This document shows, piece by piece, positions 41,917-51,681 of a DNA stretch of 64,000 nt; the stretch's first letter is position 1; every line of letters starts with the position of its first letter. Where the stretch lies: the NCBI GenBank assembly GCA_016110215.1, contig JADWQD010000013.1, forward strand, positions 1 to 64,000, read 5' to 3'. Made by a program: the position numbers and the translations under genes. Below the pieces are notes generated by a model. It was given only the letters and a program-made list of their open reading frames with translations. It did not search any database and was not told where the DNA came from. This DNA is from Capronia americana (Eukaryota > Ascomycota > Eurotiomycetes > Chaetothyriales > Herpotrichiellaceae).

Positions 41917-43605
41917 TCATTTCTTGTCCGTGCGACAAAAGCACGAGGCCTTGATAGGTATGTCCGCCATAGCGACGGAGAAGTCCAGTTGCTGTTTGAC
42001 AATGCGCGCCTCCGCCACACGGCCCAGCTTCATCAGACATTCATGGTAACCATGCAGAGCCCAGACATTGTTTGGATGGCGCAAAGCCCGCGGAAGCGTA
42101 TCGTCGAATCCCAAGTCGGCACTATACACTGCAAGAGCTTCCTCTACAAAGCCCTGTTCGAGAAGGAGTGCACCATACGCATGTCGCGGAGGCTGCATCC
42201 AGCCCCAAGGCTCATCATACGGCAGTGCATCGTCTAGAGCGATGGCCTGGCGAAGTTGTTCGAAAGCGGCGTCAAAGTTACCCCGCCGGTACTCGACTTC
42301 TCCGTCTAACATCGATCTGGCAATGGCGAGAATATCCAGACAGACATTGTTGAAGAGCGTTCGGGTTGACTTTACTCGCTTCATTGCTTCGTCGAAGACA
42401 ATACGCTGCTTGTCCGCTTCCTCGAGTCTCCCGGTTGCTGCAAACGCGACACCTTTGGCATATTGAAACAAGGCTGTGGTTACGCAATAGAGGTCCTGGT
42501 CATTCGGAAGCTGCAGGTCAATGATATCCTGCCACAGACCAAAGCGTATGAGAGCATGGGCTCGCATGCCACGGAAGGCTTCCAGCCAGTCCGCCATCGG
42601 AGGTGATTCCACACGAAGCAACTCTTCTGGCACAGTTGCTTCGATCCAGTCCGCGGTCTCCAACGCCACTCGAGACTGACCTGCAAACATTGCACCATAT
42701 AGGCGGAAGTGGTAGTTGTGGCAACGGTAAAGCGTGTAAAAGTTCAAAGAGCCTACCCTGGCCAAGAACTTCTCGTCAGCTCGTATTGCGTCCATGTTCG
42801 AAGCCACCACTCGTCGATAATCGCCGCACAAGATATCCAGGTGTGTGGGCATATGTTGCAGGTGACCAGAATCGGGAACCAGTCCTCTCAAACGGTCCGC
42901 GATGGGCATGGCAATCTCGGGAGTGCCTGACATCTCCATAAGGTGGATATAGAGATGCAACAAGCCCGGATGTTGTAGACCACCACTACGACTCAGTGCT
43001 CGGTCCAGAACGGCCTTCACCTCGACTGTGCGTGCTCCAGGAGCGGGCTTCCCTGTTGATATATCCCATAGTTTCCAAGGTGTGAGGTTCATCAAGGAGT
43101 CCGCGAAGAGGGCAGCCACATCAAGATCTTCGGGGAAAGCTGCATAGACCGACCTCATGGCGTCAGCGAAGAGCTGGTTCCAGATCGAGCAATCAACAGC
43201 TGGCTGTGCTTGTGGGTATCTGAACTCGAGTGCATCAATCAGTGCTTTCTCGACAGGAGACGAATTGACAGCTTCGCATTTTGCCTTCTCGACGGCAGCG
43301 TGTGTCCGCTCGACGACGGATTGCAGCTCCTCGCCATCAAAGAATTCCCATGGCTTGTTGTAGTTTGGCCCGAGCGCATACGCCAAGCCCCAAGATGCCA
43401 TCGCACAGCCAGGGTCGATGGCGATGGCCTTCTTGAAACACTCAGCTGATTCTTCATGATTGAATCCATAGCTCCACGCAAGGCCACGGTTAAACCAGAC
43501 TTGGGCTTCGTCGCTGGATGTACTAACTGGCCGGTGAAAGGAGCCAAGGTCGAAGTAGTCATCGGTCGCAATTGTTGCTCTCACCTGGACAGAGTTTTCG
43601 GACAT
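41917..43605 (-). CDS. TPR-repeat protein
   Basis: Intronless, 562 residues from a real ATG. The N-terminal third has tetratricopeptide repeats (VWFNRGLAWSYGFNHEES then ECFKKAIAIDPGCAMASWGLAY), and a further set lies in the last 200 residues (RGNFDAAFEQLRQAIALDD, then ALLLEQGFVEEALAVYSADL). The centre contains conserved LHLYIHLMEMS and LQHMPTHLDILCGDYRR stretches with several His residues. The same overall arrangement occurs in bacterial TPR proteins of unknown role and in scattered fungi. The absence of introns, in a window where most long genes have them, would fit a bacterial origin but does not prove it. No signal peptide or membrane span. Function unknown; TPRs usually mediate protein contacts. 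Confidence 0.85.
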   Translation of the reverse strand: MSENSVQVRATIATDDYFDLGSFHRPVSTSSDEAQVWFNRGLAWSYGFNHEESAECFKKAIAIDPGCAMASWGLAYALGPNYNKPWEFFDGEELQSVVERTHAAVEKAKCEAVNSSPVEKALIDALEFRYPQAQPAVDCSIWNQLFADAMRSVYAAFPEDLDVAALFADSLMNLTPWKLWDISTGKPAPGARTVEVKAVLDRALSRSGGLQHPGLLHLYIHLMEMSGTPEIAMPIADRLRGLVPDSGHLQHMPTHLDILCGDYRRVVASNMDAIRADEKFLARVGSLNFYTLYRCHNYHFRLYGAMFAGQSRVALETADWIEATVPEELLRVESPPMADWLEAFRGMRAHALIRFGLWQDIIDLQLPNDQDLYCVTTALFQYAKGVAFAATGRLEEADKQRIVFDEAMKRVKSTRTLFNNVCLDILAIARSMLDGEVEYRRGNFDAAFEQLRQAIALDDALPYDEPWGWMQPPRHAYGALLLEQGFVEEALAVYSADLGFDDTLPRALRHPNNVWALHGYHECLMKLGRVAEARIVKQQLDFSVAMADIPIKASCFCRTDKK

Positions 43606-44461
43606 GGCGGCGGCTTCTCTTCAGGAGAACTTGCAGCTGCATCCTCGAGTATCGAGTATAGCACACGGCCAGATGGTAAGTTGGGACAGAGGGAAGCTGG
43701 GCGTGAAGGTGCCATTATGGGCTGTTCTTGTGCCGCTGTCCGCTTGCCGGGAATGTCCGAGCACTGAGCCCCGCCTGCGCCTTTCGGGGAGCCAGTGGGC
43801 GCCAAGCTTGACCTTTACCACTCGCGTCTTCCGTCAACAAGATATCTTCTAGAGTTGAGTTTGGCCTCGTGGTTTGTGAATCGCTGGCCAGTTGTGAGGT
43901 AGGCGGCTCTCAAACAGATTTTCGCTCTGCTGCTCAACAACATGGTTACCGGCCGGCCGCATCGTCCTCCTCTATTACGGGCACAACACCATCCACGACC
44001 GTCCATGCCCTCCTTTCTGCCTAGTGCTACGACACAGCTGAACTGTGTGTGAGATGCTGGCCGCCAACTCGTCGCGGGCTCGAAATTCTCCCTTTCCTTG
44101 TCTGCACGACTCTCAGGACATTGCCTACCTAAGAACCTGCGCCTTGACTGTTCTGCCCCGGAGGAAGACCTTACCTTGACCTGATGCGACTGTGGCTCGC
44201 GGCTAAAGGGGCGTATATTATGGCTTGGGAGTACGGGAGTGAACAACGAAACATGGCTCTATGTCGCTTTCGGTACATTGTCCAAATATGCCCCATACTA
44301 TCGGGAACCATGCTGCCAGTGCTAGGAGACTGCCAATCCCTCTCGCCCGATTGAATACCTGAAGCAGATATCGGTACCTTTGGACAGCATCATCCTCGCC
44401 AGAGCTCCCACTGTATAGTCTCCAGTCTCACGCCTGCGTCAGAGAACCACACATGCTACGT
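43606..44461. other. Intergenic, no gene seen
   Basis: About 850 bases: promoter of the TPR gene and 3' region of the secreted-protein gene. No motif found. Confidence 0.5.
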
Positions 44462-46054
44462 CTACACTTCATCCGTCCCAAAATCCACCCCACGAGCTCG
44501 AGGACTTCCCCAGTATCCCTTCCTCTCGCCCAGGTCAGTTCCGTTCCTACACTGTGGATTTTCGCGATCACCGGGTGCTCCAAACGGCCAGAGCGGTATG
44601 AAACAGACCTCGTCGTATTGACACTCCGGACATTTCTTCCACACCGACCAATCCAGATAGTGGATGACCGTCCACAAATGTCTCAGAGACTCAGACAAGG
44701 GCATGTTGATGTCAAAGATGAGAAACAAGGTCTCACAGATTCTTCTGGTAACCTCCCGGATCGAGCGAGCAGCAATCGAGCTCTGAACGTTGGTGTCAGT
44801 TGGATTGAATTGCCTCCAACAGCGATCAACCTCCGCTGCGGCGTCTCGGGCGTCGGAGTCAATGAACACACGAAGCGTCAATTCCAGCTCGCTCAGCAGT
44901 TCTTCGGTCGTCCTGACAGAGCCTGACACGAGGTACTTCAGCAGCTTGCCATAACGCTCGACAACCATATCGGCGACACTCTGCCAGTCCGTTGAATTTT
45001 CACTGGAGACCTGGTCGGGGTCCCAACCCCGAATCGTCCTATCGATATCAGCACGGACCAGGTTCAAGGATGTGGCTGAAGCATTTTCGAGCCGAGGTAA
45101 GCCATCATCAGCCTGAAAGAGATCGAAGTCGTAACTGTAAGCTGTGACAAATCTGTCATAGTCAAGCTTCACCCTGCCGCCGCCGATGCCGTTGTATCGC
45201 GCAGTCACGAACTTGACCCATTCCCAAACTTGCCGTTGAAATTGCCTCCCTGCTGGATCTCGTTTTGCGCCGGCGGGAGCAAAGGGGCCGGCTTTCGTTG
45301 ATTGTACGAAGTCGAGACTGTCGGAAAAGGAACACATGATGATCTCAAATCCTGCCTCCATCCGAATGAAGCCCTTTATTTTTCCGCTCCACTGCTCGGC
45401 CGCCAGTTTACACAATCGATCGGCGCGCTCCCGTTCCCAGAATGCACCTTTCCTCTCGGAACTGGCGTTCAAAAGCAACACGTCTTGACTGTCAAGCGTC
45501 CCTTTATCACACTTGCCAGCTGACATGCCATCGATGTAGAGCAGAGGCGTCGCCTCTTTGGTGCGGTAAGTGTGGAGCCATCCTGGTTCAAAGCGAGGGG
45601 GCTTGGGCCTGAGACGATGGTCTTCGTCTTCCGAGCTGGCACCTATAATCTGCATTGGCTCGGATGGCGCTTGATTGTCGATGCGGGTTGGCGGGTGCTG
45701 GTTAGATTTATCGACCGATCCCTTTGTCTCAGAGTCGGGAGGCTTGAAGCTCCTCGCAAACATGATCGCATGCTCCGGCTCAAATGCAAGCCATTCGAGG
45801 CCCTGTACTGGCTCTTCTAACCCAGTGCCATGGTAGAATTGCGTTCCTGCCGGGACCACGGCGGGGAAGACCGACATGCCATTATGAAAGAGCGAAGAAC
45901 CCCATTGTCTCATTGACGAATGTATCGCATTGAAGATGTGGTTGGCGTTCCGGATCTCATTGGTTTCTTTCCTGGGTTCTGAGTGAGGCAACGCCGTTAC
46001 CAAAGAAGCGATGAGTAGGCTGGAGGCGATCACACCCGGTACTGGCCACATCAT
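44462..46054 (-). CDS. Secreted protein of unknown function with an ART-like HGT motif
   Basis: Intronless, 530 residues. Two ATGs (46054, 46051) open a signal peptide, VPGVIASSLLIASLVTA. The mature N-terminus reads GTQFYHGT, and about 12 residues on WLAFEPEHAIMFARSF; a His-Gly-Thr strand followed by an aromatic-rich strand and FA is also seen at the NAD site of PARP/ADP-ribosyltransferase folds, so a relation to that superfamily is possible but unproved. A linker rich in charged residues follows, then LLYIDGMSAGKCDKGT and FIRMEAGFEIIMCSF, recurrent in a broadly distributed family of fungal secreted proteins. Four C-terminal Cys (KCPECQYDEVC) could bind metal or form disulfides. No function is known to me. 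It is divergent from a P450 gene 859 bases away. Confidence 0.8.
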   Translation of the reverse strand: MMWPVPGVIASSLLIASLVTALPHSEPRKETNEIRNANHIFNAIHSSMRQWGSSLFHNGMSVFPAVVPAGTQFYHGTGLEEPVQGLEWLAFEPEHAIMFARSFKPPDSETKGSVDKSNQHPPTRIDNQAPSEPMQIIGASSEDEDHRLRPKPPRFEPGWLHTYRTKEATPLLYIDGMSAGKCDKGTLDSQDVLLLNASSERKGAFWERERADRLCKLAAEQWSGKIKGFIRMEAGFEIIMCSFSDSLDFVQSTKAGPFAPAGAKRDPAGRQFQRQVWEWVKFVTARYNGIGGGRVKLDYDRFVTAYSYDFDLFQADDGLPRLENASATSLNLVRADIDRTIRGWDPDQVSSENSTDWQSVADMVVERYGKLLKYLVSGSVRTTEELLSELELTLRVFIDSDARDAAAEVDRCWRQFNPTDTNVQSSIAARSIREVTRRICETLFLIFDINMPLSESLRHLWTVIHYLDWSVWKKCPECQYDEVCFIPLWPFGAPGDRENPQCRNGTDLGERKGYWGSPRARGVDFGTDEV

Positions 46055-46913
46055 TCCGATGCAAATCAATCAAGGGAAGAAGACAGTATGCTAAGACTGG
46101 ACATGTTGGTTGCCTGAGTTTCTTTTCAAGCACCCCGATCGTATCTAATCTCCATCAGGAAGGGTCGTTGTTATTGGTTGCTTACGTGGCCAGCAGACGC
46201 GGCTTCTCGACACCTACAGGAGGCTTAATATCAAAACCCATGCACCGACTTCGGCGAGCTCTACCCCACCAGTCCAACAAATCCATTACTCCCTTGTGCT
46301 TGAAACTCGGTTTAACCAAGCATTTTCCGCTGTTTCCGCCATTCAATTACTCCGTACGAGCAACCTTGTCAGTCAAGGCAACTAAAAGCCCTGCCACTAT
46401 CTAAAGAACACTTCTTCCGTTCCGCATCACTACATCACCGAACACCTCGATGTTATACACGTTAGCCTGCCTTCAGGCTATACCCAGATGGCCGTTACAC
46501 GGGAATGCACGCCCTCAAGATGCCAGGCATGTTGTTGAATTACCATGTCATGGTTACGCCACATATTTCAAGTCAGGAATAGGAAGCAAAGCGCCTTTCT
46601 GCATCATACCCTTCCTGCATTTCGCCCATGGGTTTGTTTGGTTTGGAAATCCTATGATTGTGTCTTTGCAAAGACGGCCTTTGTTCTGGTGAGGTTTTAG
46701 ATGTTTGACCCTGCTTGTCCTCTGAGTCAAGCTGCGATTGCTATTGCTGTGCAAATATTTACAATTTGCTGCTTTGCCCCTGTTGTTGTGCGGATGTCTT
46801 TGCTGTTTTCCTTCCATGGATTTAAATGCAGCCATCTTTCACCCAGAGAATGATCCTCCTTCGCCAATCTTGAAGTAAAGTCCGAGATTCTACTCATCAG
46901 TTCTGCTACAATC
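46055..46913. promoter_or_regulatory. Divergent promoter of the secreted protein and the P450
   Basis: 859 bases between two divergent ATGs, containing several CT-rich stretches. No repeat or binding site was recognised. Confidence 0.4.
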
Positions 46914-48383
46914 ATGGTCACAATCACTCTTGAGAACGGCATTGCATTCGGTGCGGGTGTTATCACTACAATCGCGATCGGAGCGCCACTACTTCTTCAC
47001 CGTCACGAACCCACTTACCCCCAAGACTATGTTCATCCAGTCGGAATGGACAAAGACTTGGAAAGCCTCATGGAGATCCTCACCCAAACACGCATCGTTG
47101 AACGCAAGGACATCATTACAGGTCGATCCCTCCCAACGCGCCTTGAGGCTCGCGCCGTTCCCAACCATCGACTCAAAATGGCCTTTGGTATCGACAATGC
47201 ATTCACAGCGACCGATCAGAAGCATGCTTCCAAGTTCATTGGCGATGCAAAGGGGAAACTGCAGGATGCTCTAGGTCTTCCACGGGGAGCGGCACGCGAA
47301 GCCAAGGCAGACTGGCAGCCTCTGCTTGCGACTATGAGACGAGCAGTCGCCCAGGCCCTCGACGATCAGCATGACTCTGTTGACTTGGCCAAAACCATTC
47401 AGTTCGTCACCCTCAAAGTCACGCTCGAATATCTCTTTGGTCTCCCTCCAGACAGTCCTGACACCAGCGCAGCCATTGCATTCGTTGCCAACAAGATCAA
47501 CGAACTGTGGTTGGACTCCAAAACTCTCGAACCGTCCAATAGGCGCAATACTTTCGGCAGCCTGATCGACCGCCTCCGTTCATATTACACGTCCTCAGAA
47601 GCATTGACACCATGGAGACAGCAGAAAGAGATGCACGAAAGCCTTCTGAAGCTTGTTCCACACTTCGACCCACTGGTTGCAACAGAGAACCCGATGAATT
47701 ACATTCTGCCGGCATACGAGACAATGTGGCGGGCCGTGTACAGAGGTCTCCTCGAAATTCAGTTCAGGGAAACGTCGTCGGAAACCAGCCAGGTCTGGAA
47801 GGATTCACTCAATCGGTTCTTCCAAAACCCAATCAAGAAGAACTGGAAAGAGGAAGACGAAGTCATGCAGCTCTCAGCTCTAAACGTCACTGCCGAAATC
47901 CTCCGACTCTACCCACCGACCCGACGCATCTATCGCAAATACCCGAACAAGGACGAATTCGTCAAGGCAGATCTGGAAAGATTGCACCGCAACCCACTCT
48001 TGGCGCCATACGATCCTGAATCTTTCCGTCCAGAGCGCTGGCTCGAGATCAAAGAGAAGTTCCTCCAGGAGAAATCAACTTACGTCAGGAAGAAGGTACG
48101 CCAGGGAATGAAGCCGGAGAAAGTTGGCCTGAAGGACTTCGAAGAAGACTTGGGCTTCATGCCATTCGCCAAGATCTGTCCGGCTGGAGGAGGCGATACT
48201 CAAGCGTTCGGCTGGAAGATGATTGCGCTGCTGATCGCTGCCCTGATGGAAGGCTTCAACGAACTCGCGGGTGAATGGGAGCTGCAGGCTGAGCAGGAAG
48301 GCGATGAGTTGCCAGAGCTCGGCAAGGCGTTGAAGTCCGGGCGAGAGGACTATCTCACTTTGATGTACAACAGAAAGGGCTGA
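46914..48383 (+). CDS. Cytochrome P450-like protein with a degenerate haem-binding loop
   Basis: Intronless, 489 residues. An N-terminal hydrophobic segment (GAGVITTIAIGAPLLL) would anchor it in the ER membrane. The K-helix ExxR motif is present as EILR in VTAEILRLYPPTRRIYR, and the PERF-like FRPERWLE lies at the expected distance. The haem-ligand loop reads LGFMPFAKICPAGG: the Cys and the Phe seven residues before it are kept, but the Gly residues are replaced and Arg is Lys, compared with FxxGxRxCxG. The I-helix AGxxT motif is not evident. It may be a P450 of one of the divergent fungal families that keep Cys-Pro-Ala, or an enzyme with altered oxygen chemistry. The upstream half is less conserved. 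Substrate unknown. Confidence 0.85.
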   Translation: MVTITLENGIAFGAGVITTIAIGAPLLLHRHEPTYPQDYVHPVGMDKDLESLMEILTQTRIVERKDIITGRSLPTRLEARAVPNHRLKMAFGIDNAFTATDQKHASKFIGDAKGKLQDALGLPRGAAREAKADWQPLLATMRRAVAQALDDQHDSVDLAKTIQFVTLKVTLEYLFGLPPDSPDTSAAIAFVANKINELWLDSKTLEPSNRRNTFGSLIDRLRSYYTSSEALTPWRQQKEMHESLLKLVPHFDPLVATENPMNYILPAYETMWRAVYRGLLEIQFRETSSETSQVWKDSLNRFFQNPIKKNWKEEDEVMQLSALNVTAEILRLYPPTRRIYRKYPNKDEFVKADLERLHRNPLLAPYDPESFRPERWLEIKEKFLQEKSTYVRKKVRQGMKPEKVGLKDFEEDLGFMPFAKICPAGGGDTQAFGWKMIALLIAALMEGFNELAGEWELQAEQEGDELPELGKALKSGREDYLTLMYNRKG

Positions 48384-48600
48384 GCAGTGCGGACACGGCT
48401 GACCTGGACGTTTTGGGTGTTGAGTCGGTCAAAAGGGTGAGGAGCCTCAGGAAGCATGGGAGGTTGATGACGGTCAATGGGAAGTTGAGGCACACTGTCT
48501 GAGAGACGGGATCGGGAGTTGTGGCGCACCTCGACTATGGCTGCATGCCGGTGATCATTGCTGCTTGTTTTATTTCATAGTCTTTTTCATAGTCTCTTTC

Positions 48601-49617
48601 TTAATGACTTTCAAACTGCTGCTTCTTCAACTCATTGAGTACCCATTTGACGGCATCTCCTGCAAGCTCCGGCTTCCTGACAGGACTATCGTGCCCCCAA
48701 TCCATCAGCTCCCGGTACGATGCGCTCCCGTGCCCGTCGACCAGATCGACCTGCACCTTGACCAATCCATAGGTATAAAGGCTCCAATCATCGATGAACT
48801 TTCTTGCACCTTTTCTTTCCTCTTCAGAGCCACCTCCAAGTCGGACACCTTCATTGTACATCATTTGATAGTCCCTCGTGCTGTTACATCTTATCACAGC
48901 CACGTTCCCGCCCCGGTAAGCATGAGTCTCGAGCTGTTTCCTCTCTGCCAGTGACCTCGCACTGCCGTGAGTGTCTTCTCCCTTTTCTGCGAGTTTCTGG
49001 GCTGTCCGTTGACCCGCCTCCAGGGCACTGGTCCACTCGTCGTCCGTCATGCCCGACTCCTCTCGCAGATTCGTCAGTCCCTCCCAGTCAACGTCCTTGC
49101 TCACTGCGACCAGATCGGTGCTCGGGACGCGCGGGAACAATGCAAACACGACCTCCGTACCTGTATCGTACAGTACGACGCCAGCAATAGCCGCCAGCGG
49201 AGATGCAGCTGGATGCTTCGTGAGCTGAAGATGCAGGAATTCCCGGAGGGGGATTCCCCCGTACGAGTGGCCCATCAAGATGTATGGCGGGCGAACGTCG
49301 ATCTTCTCAAGCAGCGCCTCGAGATCATGTGCGGTGCCTTGCGCCGTCAACGGCCCTACGTTCGAGGGCAAGGTGCTTCGGTCATAGCCCGCTCGGTCGT
49401 AGAAGAGAGTTCGGACGAAGCCGCTGAGGTGCTGTTGGACTTTGACATACGTGGCTGCCGGCCCACCGGCGCCAGTGAACAGTATCACCACCGGCTCTCC
49501 TCGAAGTCGAGGCGGGCCTGATGCGGAGGCGAACAGCGAGACATCTCGTTCGGGCAGGGGTATCAGTGCTGATATCTCCGACTTGGTCTCCCACGGGTTG
49601 TCCTTGTGGATCGTCAT
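48601..49617 (-). CDS. Alpha/beta-hydrolase
   Basis: Intronless, 338 residues from the ATG at 49617 (MTIHKDNPW). The nucleophile elbow is GHSYGG (residue about 120), the oxyanion strand VVILFTGAGGPA precedes it, and the catalytic His is probably in MDWGHDSPV near the end, completing a Ser-Asp-His triad. An in-frame ATG also exists at 49764; that start would translate the GGCA repeat as repeated Pro-Ala-Cys-Leu and is considered unlikely. No signal peptide with the chosen start. The class (esterase, lipase, epoxide hydrolase) cannot be fixed. It is the downstream neighbour, convergent, of the P450. Confidence 0.85.
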   Translation of the reverse strand: MTIHKDNPWETKSEISALIPLPERDVSLFASASGPPRLRGEPVVILFTGAGGPAATYVKVQQHLSGFVRTLFYDRAGYDRSTLPSNVGPLTAQGTAHDLEALLEKIDVRPPYILMGHSYGGIPLREFLHLQLTKHPAASPLAAIAGVVLYDTGTEVVFALFPRVPSTDLVAVSKDVDWEGLTNLREESGMTDDEWTSALEAGQRTAQKLAEKGEDTHGSARSLAERKQLETHAYRGGNVAVIRCNSTRDYQMMYNEGVRLGGGSEEERKGARKFIDDWSLYTYGLVKVQVDLVDGHGSASYRELMDWGHDSPVRKPELAGDAVKWVLNELKKQQFESH

Positions 49618-49918
49618 TGTTGGAGCAGCAAGTGGTACAAGCTGAGAAGGGCAGGAAGACACTGTCTTCCGGGCAGTTCCACGTACTTCGCGGAAGTCTT
49701 GTGAGTTAGGCAGGCAGGCAGGCAGGCAGGCAGGCAGATAGCGCTGGCGAAAATCATACTGCATTAGGAAAGAGACGTAGCCATGCTGTTCGTTTGCCGT
49801 TTCGGACGGCAGTCGTGCAGATCATATTTACTCGGCTATGGCTACAGTCATCCTGACCAAAACTATGCAGCTTCGACCACCTTTGCCTCCAACAGGGTTG
49901 AAGAGTCAGCCTGACGGT
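49618..49918. other. Short promoter region of the hydrolase with a GGCA repeat
   Basis: About 300 bases, holding the 30-base GGCA repeat and the 3' end of the sugar carrier. See the separate repeat entry. Confidence 0.5.
49708..49737. repeat. (GGCA)n tetranucleotide microsatellite
   Basis: About seven uninterrupted units, 90 bases upstream of the hydrolase ATG at 49617 and downstream (on the minus strand) of the in-frame ATG at 49764. Slippage by one unit would change frame between these two ATGs. Confidence 0.95.
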
Positions 49919-51681
49919 TCAAGCTTTCATCTCCAACTCGATGATGTCCGTATTGACAAGACTCTTATCAAGTCTGGCTCTCTCTTCAGCGGAGAGATGC
50001 GTGATATTAACGGCGACCTCATCTCCGAACTTTTCGGCAATCTCTTCCAGAGCCAAACCCTTGGTTTCCGGGTAGAAAAGATACATGATTGCCGCTCCGA
50101 ACAGCGGGACAATGATGAATATGAGGTAGTATTTCCAGCCAATATTGTTGAAGGCAACCGGTGCGCACATTGTGTAGATCAAGCTGAAGGCGAACAACCC
50201 AGAGACGCTAAAGCCCGCGCCTTGAGCACGGATGGAAGTTGGGAAGATTTCGGATGAGTAGACATATGACGAGGCGTCCATTGAGCCGCCAAAGAATGTG
50301 ACAACTTGGCTCATCAGTAACGAGCATCGAGGGAGCTGTGGAGAAGCTTACAGAGGTAGAGAAAGAAGACGCCAAAACCATTCCCGATGCGGTCGTCAGT
50401 GCCGCCGTATCTTGCAAGGCAAGCGGTGAAACCGGCAACGGAGATTGAACATCCAATCTAGATCCGTGTCAAACATTGCAGGAGAAGTGAAAGCAGTAGG
50501 CATACCTGTCCCACAACCATGATGGGAATCCGTCCGACTTTATCCAGCAGTAGCGCGTTGATAAAGTTCATGAATGCGGCCCAGGTATCCCACAGGGCGT
50601 ACAGCATTAGGGGCATTGATCCGTAGAGACTGAGGCCATTGTAGAGCAGGACCTGATAGTTGTTGATAACGAGGCAGCCTGTGCTCTGCACCAGACCGCT
50701 GTCATTGTTAGCGGACGCACGGACGCAGTGAGCGGTGTTTGACTTACAGAAGTATAAATCCAAAGAGCATGCGCTTCCTATAGGATTTTCTGGTGAACAG
50801 GAGGATCCAACCCTTGATCCAGCCCTGTCTCCAACCTTCTCGCTTCTCAAGGTCCAACTGCAGGCGAATTTGATACAGTTCTTCACGAGCAATGGTGTCC
50901 TCATCGTCGCCCGGGTGGTGGTGGAGCCGCTTGAGGATCTCAAAGCCAGCCTCCTGTCGGTCCGTGGCGACCAAATGGCGAGGAGATTCTGGGACCCACC
51001 AAGATCCGATCAGGAGGCCCAAGGGCGGGACGATCTGGAGAGCTAGGCACAAACGCCACTGTGCGACTTGGCTCTTCAAGAAGTAGCAGCCATAGCCTGT
51101 CCATCCCGCAAGGCCCTGCTCTAGCGTGAGACATAGTTGCATGAAGATCTAGGGCAATACCCACATAACCGACACAGAGCACGAAACCGTGACTGCCGAC
51201 CATTCTTCCGCGGGAATGGGCAGGCGACACCTCAGACTGGTATAGTGGGGTGATGACATTGACCATGCCAACACCCATCCCCATCAAAAACCGAGCGACT
51301 AGAAACATCGCTATATGGACAGATCCAGCCTGCAGCGCACCCGCCACGATGCAGAGACACGCGGTGATCTGGATAGATCTTTTCCTGCCCACCTTGTCGG
51401 CCAGCCATGTTATAAGGTAGCAGCCGATGAAGCCACCTCCAGCAAAGAGTCCATTGGTGGCTGACAGAAACCGTTAGCACGGGAATCCGAGTCTCTGAGC
51501 TCAAGGACTCACCGCCTGTAGTCCGCGAGCCGCCACTCGACTTGATATCGATGTCGAAGTACTCGAAGAAGGACGGGAGGCCTATCACGGCACCGATGAT
51601 CGCAGAGTTATACCCATACGTCAATGACCCGAAGGTCACAATCAGAACGATCAGAAAATTGTAGTTGGTTGTTGTCCCCAT
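49919..51681 (-). CDS. MFS sugar-type transporter
   Basis: Six exons (51681-51513, 51460-51165, 51115-50748, 50698-50506, 50457-50352, 50304-49919) give about 505 residues. The first helix (NFLIVLIVTFGSLTYGYN) and the loop LADKVGRKRSIQ belong to the sugar-porter family; RFLMGMGVGM is helix 4, PESPRHLV the loop after helix 6, GRIPIMVVGQ in the second half, and PETKGLALEEIAEKF after helix 12. Substrate recognition residues cannot be matched to a specific sugar. All five introns are short and join in frame (for example ILLGLVQSTGC and LYLFVTFFGG). It is on the same strand as a DHA1 carrier further on; no linked catabolic enzyme is adjacent. Confidence 0.9.

Noticed and set aside
44453..44926. 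157-codon plus-strand frame opposite the secreted protein
   Set aside because: Antisense to a conserved single-exon gene and without motif.
49618..49764. Longer hydrolase start including the repeat-encoded Pro-Ala-Cys-Leu run
   Set aside because: Not typical for the family and no signal peptide results; the start at 49617 is preferred, though the alternative is discussed as a finding.
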